A model generated the notes under the pieces. The model did no database searches and was not told where the DNA came from. It saw only the letters and a list, made by a program, of their open reading frames with translations. The translations under genes and the position numbers were made by a program. Below are positions 61,463-64,000 of a DNA stretch of 64,000 bases, piece by piece. Source of the DNA: Rhodospirillaceae bacterium (GTDB lineage Bacteria; Pseudomonadota; Alphaproteobacteria; DSM-16000; Inquilinaceae); the NCBI GenBank assembly GCA_020638575.1, contig JACKIH010000003.1:2275501-2339500 (forward strand), in the 5' to 3' direction. Numbering within the stretch: position 1 is the first letter of the stretch; each line of letters starts with the position of its first letter.

Positions 61463-61936
61463 CTACAGCGTGGCGCCGAGGCTGATCGCCAGCCCCGTTT
61501 GCGCGCCGATGGTGACGATCTTGCGCAAGGCGAGATACCAGTCGGGCAGCAGCCCGGCGTCGCGCGCCTGGATATCCGCCAGATAGGTGCCGGAGACCAG
61601 GGCGATCATCAGCAGCGGCCACATCCACCACTGGCCGAAGAACGGTACGCCCACCACCACCAGCCAGCCCAGCAGCGCCGGTATCAGGCCGTAGACCAGC
61701 ATCCCCTTGGCGCGGCCGTCCAGCGGTCCCGGCCGGCGCGCCTGGCCCGCCAGCACCAGCCCCCAGTGGACGGCCCCGAGCGCGCTGCACAGCACCGCGG
61801 CGAACACGGTCTGGAACTGCAGGAACACCCACGCCCAGTCCGCCTCGGCCACCAGCAGGGCGGCGAGGCCCAAGGCCCAGATCGGCACGATGGCGGCAAG
61901 CCCGAGCACCAGGAACGGCTTTGGAACGTCTTTCAT
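61463..61936 (-). CDS. DUF3429 family membrane protein
   Basis: This 157-residue protein has about five transmembrane helices: PFLVLGLAAIVPIWALGLAAL, VFLQFQTVFAAVLCSALGAVHWG, MLVYGLIPALLGWLVVVG, WWMWPLLMIALVSGTYLAD and a last one. The motif SALGAVHWGL in the second helix and the DWYLALRKIVTIGA ending are typical of DUF3429, a widespread but uncharacterised proteobacterial family. It is probably an inner membrane protein. Function is unknown. Confidence 0.8.
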   Translation of the reverse strand: MKDVPKPFLVLGLAAIVPIWALGLAALLVAEADWAWVFLQFQTVFAAVLCSALGAVHWGLVLAGQARRPGPLDGRAKGMLVYGLIPALLGWLVVVGVPFFGQWWMWPLLMIALVSGTYLADIQARDAGLLPDWYLALRKIVTIGAQTGLAISLGATL

Positions 61937-61989
61937 GGCGGCGATCTATGCCGCCTCGGCTTCTGTCGTGCAACCGCCGCGCCGCACCC

Positions 61990-62409
61990 TCACCAGCCGA
62001 AGAGCGAGGGCAGGGCTCGCACCGCGAGGCTGACGCAGAGACCGGCCAGGAGTGCGACTGCCATGATCCACGCCAGGCGCGGCCAGACGATGCGTCCGTG
62101 GTCGGCATAGTGCTGGCCGATCACCAGGCAGACGATCACCGCCAGCATCAGGCCGAGCGACGGCAGGCCCACCGCCCGGCCTTCAAGGGCGGGCGGGGCG
62201 TCCGGCCCCCACCACCCCAGCACAAGGCCGATGAGCGCCGCGGTACCGTAGGCGCACAGCCCGAAGGCCATGGTAAGGACCATCTGGCGCGTCAGTTGCG
62301 GCCAGACGATCCGCCCATGGCTGGCGTATTGGCGCCGGATGCCCAGGACCGCAACAACGGCGAACACGCCGATCAGAGCCGGGAGGTTGAGCAGAAGGTC
62401 ATTCGCCAT
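61990..62409 (-). CDS. Small multipass membrane protein with duplicated HGRIVWP motif
   Basis: The protein is 139 residues from ATG 62409 (MANDLLLNLPALIGVF). It has four hydrophobic segments in two similar halves. Each half ends its first helix with a related motif: RRQYASHGRIVWPQLTRQ at about residue 24 and GQHYADHGRIVWPRLAWI at about residue 100. The pattern helix-QxYAxHGRIVWPxL-helix is therefore duplicated inside one protein. No family is recognised. The next gene encodes a single-unit version. Confidence 0.65.
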   Translation of the reverse strand: MANDLLLNLPALIGVFAVVAVLGIRRQYASHGRIVWPQLTRQMVLTMAFGLCAYGTAALIGLVLGWWGPDAPPALEGRAVGLPSLGLMLAVIVCLVIGQHYADHGRIVWPRLAWIMAVALLAGLCVSLAVRALPSLFGW

Positions 62410-62460
62410 GCCGTTCCATCCCGCTACTTCCACCCGTTGGGAGCACGGCGCGCCCCCGGA

Positions 62461-62661
62461 TCACCACCCGAGCCAATAGCGCAGGGCATGGACTGCGAGG
62501 TTCGCACAGACACCGACCAGGATGGCCACCGCCATGATCCGCGCCAGCCGCGGCCAAACGATGCGCCCGTGGTCGGCGTATTGCCGCCCGATGACCAGGC
62601 CGGTGATCACGATGACCACGCCGATCAGGGGCGAGCTGTCGACCGCCCATTGCCCAAGCAC
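62461..62661 (-). CDS. Small membrane protein, single-unit relative of the previous gene
   Basis: The protein is 66 residues from GTG 62661 (read MLGQWAVDSSPLIGVVIVITG). It has two transmembrane helices around GRQYADHGRIVWPRLARIMAV, nearly identical to the second half of the neighbouring 139-residue protein, including NLAVHALRYWLGW versus SLAVRALPSLFGW at the C-terminus. A longer frame extends upstream to 62778 but its N-terminal sequence looks non-coding. The two genes probably arose by duplication or fusion of one two-helix unit. Confidence 0.55.
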   Translation of the reverse strand: MLGQWAVDSSPLIGVVIVITGLVIGRQYADHGRIVWPRLARIMAVAILVGVCANLAVHALRYWLGW

Positions 62662-62976
62662 AGGCTGGCTCCTTGGTGGCCCTGCGATCCGTCCGGACAA
62701 CGGCGCGCCGGGCGCGCGCCGACCGGTCCACGTCACAGGCGATGAGAGGCGAACTCTGCCGCCCGAGCGGCGGCGCATCGGCCGCGACGTTGCAAGGACT
62801 AGCAGATGTTCATGTTATGTTCAAGACGCTGTCGGCAGCCAAAGCCGCGTCGACGACGGCGCGTCCTGAGGGTGGTGCCCGGCTCGGCCCTCGCGTTTGA
62901 CTGCGCCCAGCCACAAGGCTGCGCGGGTGCCGGCAAACCCGCTACACTTCCCCCAAACGCAAATGGGGGGATCGCC

Positions 62977-63741
62977 ATGGAGATCGACGGACTGGCCGCG
63001 GTGGTGACCGGCGGCGCCTCCGGCCTGGGGGCCGCCACCGCTCGCGCCCTCAGCGATGCCGGCGCCAAGGTGGCCGTGCTCGACCGCGACGAGGAGGCCG
63101 CCCGCGCCGTCGCCGACGACATCCAGGGCCTCGCGGTGGGCTGCGACGTGTCCGACGCCGACAGCATGACCGCTGCCATGGCGGTGGCCTCGGCCGCCCA
63201 CGGCCCGGCGCGCATCGCCGTGGCCTGCGCCGGCATCGCACCTGCCGCCCGCCTGATCGGCCGCGGCGGGGCGGAGCCGGCCGACGTGTTCGACAAGGTG
63301 ATCGCCGTCAACCTCACCGGCACCTTCCACCTGCTGCGCCTGGCGGCCGCGGAGATGGCGTTCGCCCCCACCCTCAACGAGGACGGCGAGCGCGGCGTCA
63401 TCGTCACCACCGCCTCCATCGCCGCCTATGAGGGCCAGATGGGGCAGATCGCCTACGCCGCCTCCAAGGGCGGCATCGCCTCGATCACCCTGCCGGCGGC
63501 GCGCGAGCTGGCGCGCTTCGGCGTGCGCGTGGCGTCGATCGCGCCGGGGCTGATGGCCACGCCGATGCTGCTGGGCATGCCAGATGCGGTACAGGAGAGC
63601 CTGAAGGCCACCACGGTGTTCCCCCGGCGCCTCGGCAAACCCACGGAATACGCCTGGATGGTACTGCAGATCGTGGAGAACCCGCTGATCAACGGCGAGG
63701 TGATCCGCCTCGACGGTGCCCTGCGCATGGCCCCGAAATAG
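62977..63741 (+). CDS. SDR, 3-hydroxyacyl-CoA dehydrogenase type-2-like
   Basis: The protein is 254 residues from ATG 62977 with GGGGGGA just upstream. It has AVVTGGASGLGAATARALSDAGAKVAVLDRD, in which the aspartate indicates NAD use, then VACAGIAPAARLIGRGG, TTASIAAYEGQMGQIAYAASKGGIASI and RLGKPTEYAWMVLQIVENPLINGEVIRLDGALRMAPK (in parts). The insert after CAGIAPA and the C-terminal NGEVIRLDGALRM are hallmarks of HSD10-like enzymes acting on 3-hydroxyacyl-CoA in fatty acid or isoleucine breakdown. Confidence 0.9.
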   Translation: MEIDGLAAVVTGGASGLGAATARALSDAGAKVAVLDRDEEAARAVADDIQGLAVGCDVSDADSMTAAMAVASAAHGPARIAVACAGIAPAARLIGRGGAEPADVFDKVIAVNLTGTFHLLRLAAAEMAFAPTLNEDGERGVIVTTASIAAYEGQMGQIAYAASKGGIASITLPAARELARFGVRVASIAPGLMATPMLLGMPDAVQESLKATTVFPRRLGKPTEYAWMVLQIVENPLINGEVIRLDGALRMAPK

Positions 63742-63932
63742 TGCTGCCGGGGCGCGGGCGCGGGTGTCGCATCGGCGGCGATGGCGATATGATCGATGTC
63801 ATTTACCGGTAACGTTCGGCCGGTCCAGGGTTGCTGCCGCCTATCGCTGCGGCGGCCCAGACCACGCACGGGCGAAAGCAAAAGGGTAGTCCGCCGGCAC
63901 CCCGTTGCGGCTGCGGCGGCGAGAGGGAGACC

Positions 63933-64000
63933 ATGACAGAGCCAAACATGACCCATCCGGCAGGCCCCCGGTGCATCGCCCTGGTGGGGCCGCAAGGCGG
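63933..64000 (+). CDS. Elongation factor G-like GTPase, 5' end only
   Basis: Only 22 codons are inside the window: MTEPNMTHPAGPRCIALVGP then QGG. RCIALVGP-x-x-x-G is the start of the G1 loop of the EF-G-like proteins found next to or apart from fusA in alphaproteobacteria. A GGGAG ribosome-binding site lies just before the ATG. The gene continues beyond base 64000, so the assignment rests on this short stretch. Confidence 0.55.
   Translation, partial: MTEPNMTHPAGPRCIALVGPQG

Noticed and set aside
62461..62778. 105-codon version of the small membrane protein
   Set aside because: The extra N-terminal 39 residues are Arg/Pro/Gly-rich without hydrophobic pattern; the GTG at 62661 gives a compact two-helix protein like its paralogue.

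Overview
The window is very GC-rich (about 70% by eye) and densely coded, with many ATGA-type stop/start overlaps. It looks like a chromosome segment of an alphaproteobacterium, most likely from the Rhodospirillales and relatives. Pointers are the paired PAS_5 proteins, a DUF1127 protein beside a GcvA-like regulator, the methyltransferase-comF-grxC-nitrilase block, an EF-G-like protein, and the large load of TTT and Liv-type transporters. No phage, plasmid or CRISPR module was seen.

Layout. 1-400: a broken GIY-YIG nuclease gene carrying a small three-hairpin insertion. 0.5-5 kb (minus strand): a quinone-oxidoreductase-like enzyme, two secreted hypotheticals, a PKHD hydroxylase and ettA. 5-8 kb: two palindromic MITE-like elements, two tandem PAS_5 genes and leuC without leuD. 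8.2-13.7 kb (minus): a NACHT-pentapeptide STAND NTPase and a CHASE-PAS hybrid histidine kinase. 14-16.5 kb (minus): SDR-cupin-TetR operon and a MAPEG gene. 16.6-22.5 kb (plus): a cecR-ybhGFSR-type TetR/ABC exporter operon behind a 20-bp tandem repeat.

22.6-35 kb is a divergent catabolic locus. Leftward lie a GntR regulator, an isocitrate-lyase/PEP-mutase family lyase, a fumarate-reductase-like flavoprotein and a TctC-type binding protein. Rightward lie an AcnA-like hydratase, a hydantoinase-type amidohydrolase, an isochorismatase-type amidase, an SDR, tctB, tctA and a SnoaL-like protein. Read together they suggest uptake of a carboxylate or cyclic amide/imide, ring opening, deamidation, hydration and C-C cleavage; the substrate is not known. 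35.5-43.9 kb is a second catabolic unit: a complete Liv-type ABC importer, an SDR, a BKACE (DUF849) enzyme, a hotdog thioesterase and a convergent GntR gene.

44-52.7 kb is mostly housekeeping: tRNA-Arg(CCG), a lipoprotein hydrolase, twin small secreted proteins, GcvA-like LysR, DUF1127, a histidine phosphatase, a LolA-like protein, an NDUFAF5-like methyltransferase, comF, grxC and a nitrilase. 52.7-53.8 kb is an AT-richer PIN-type toxin-antitoxin pair. 53.9-64 kb holds a JmjC oxygenase, galE, a class A penicillin-binding protein, a threonine-aldolase-like enzyme with a structured leader, an intact IS5-family element, GNAT, DUF3429, two small membrane proteins sharing a repeated motif, an SDR and the start of an EF-G-like gene.

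Mobile and repeated DNA recurs throughout: the hairpin insertion, two MITE-like palindromes, three copies of an intergenic REP-like repeat, one complete IS and one solo IS end. All assignments come from reading sequence and motifs; no database search was run.
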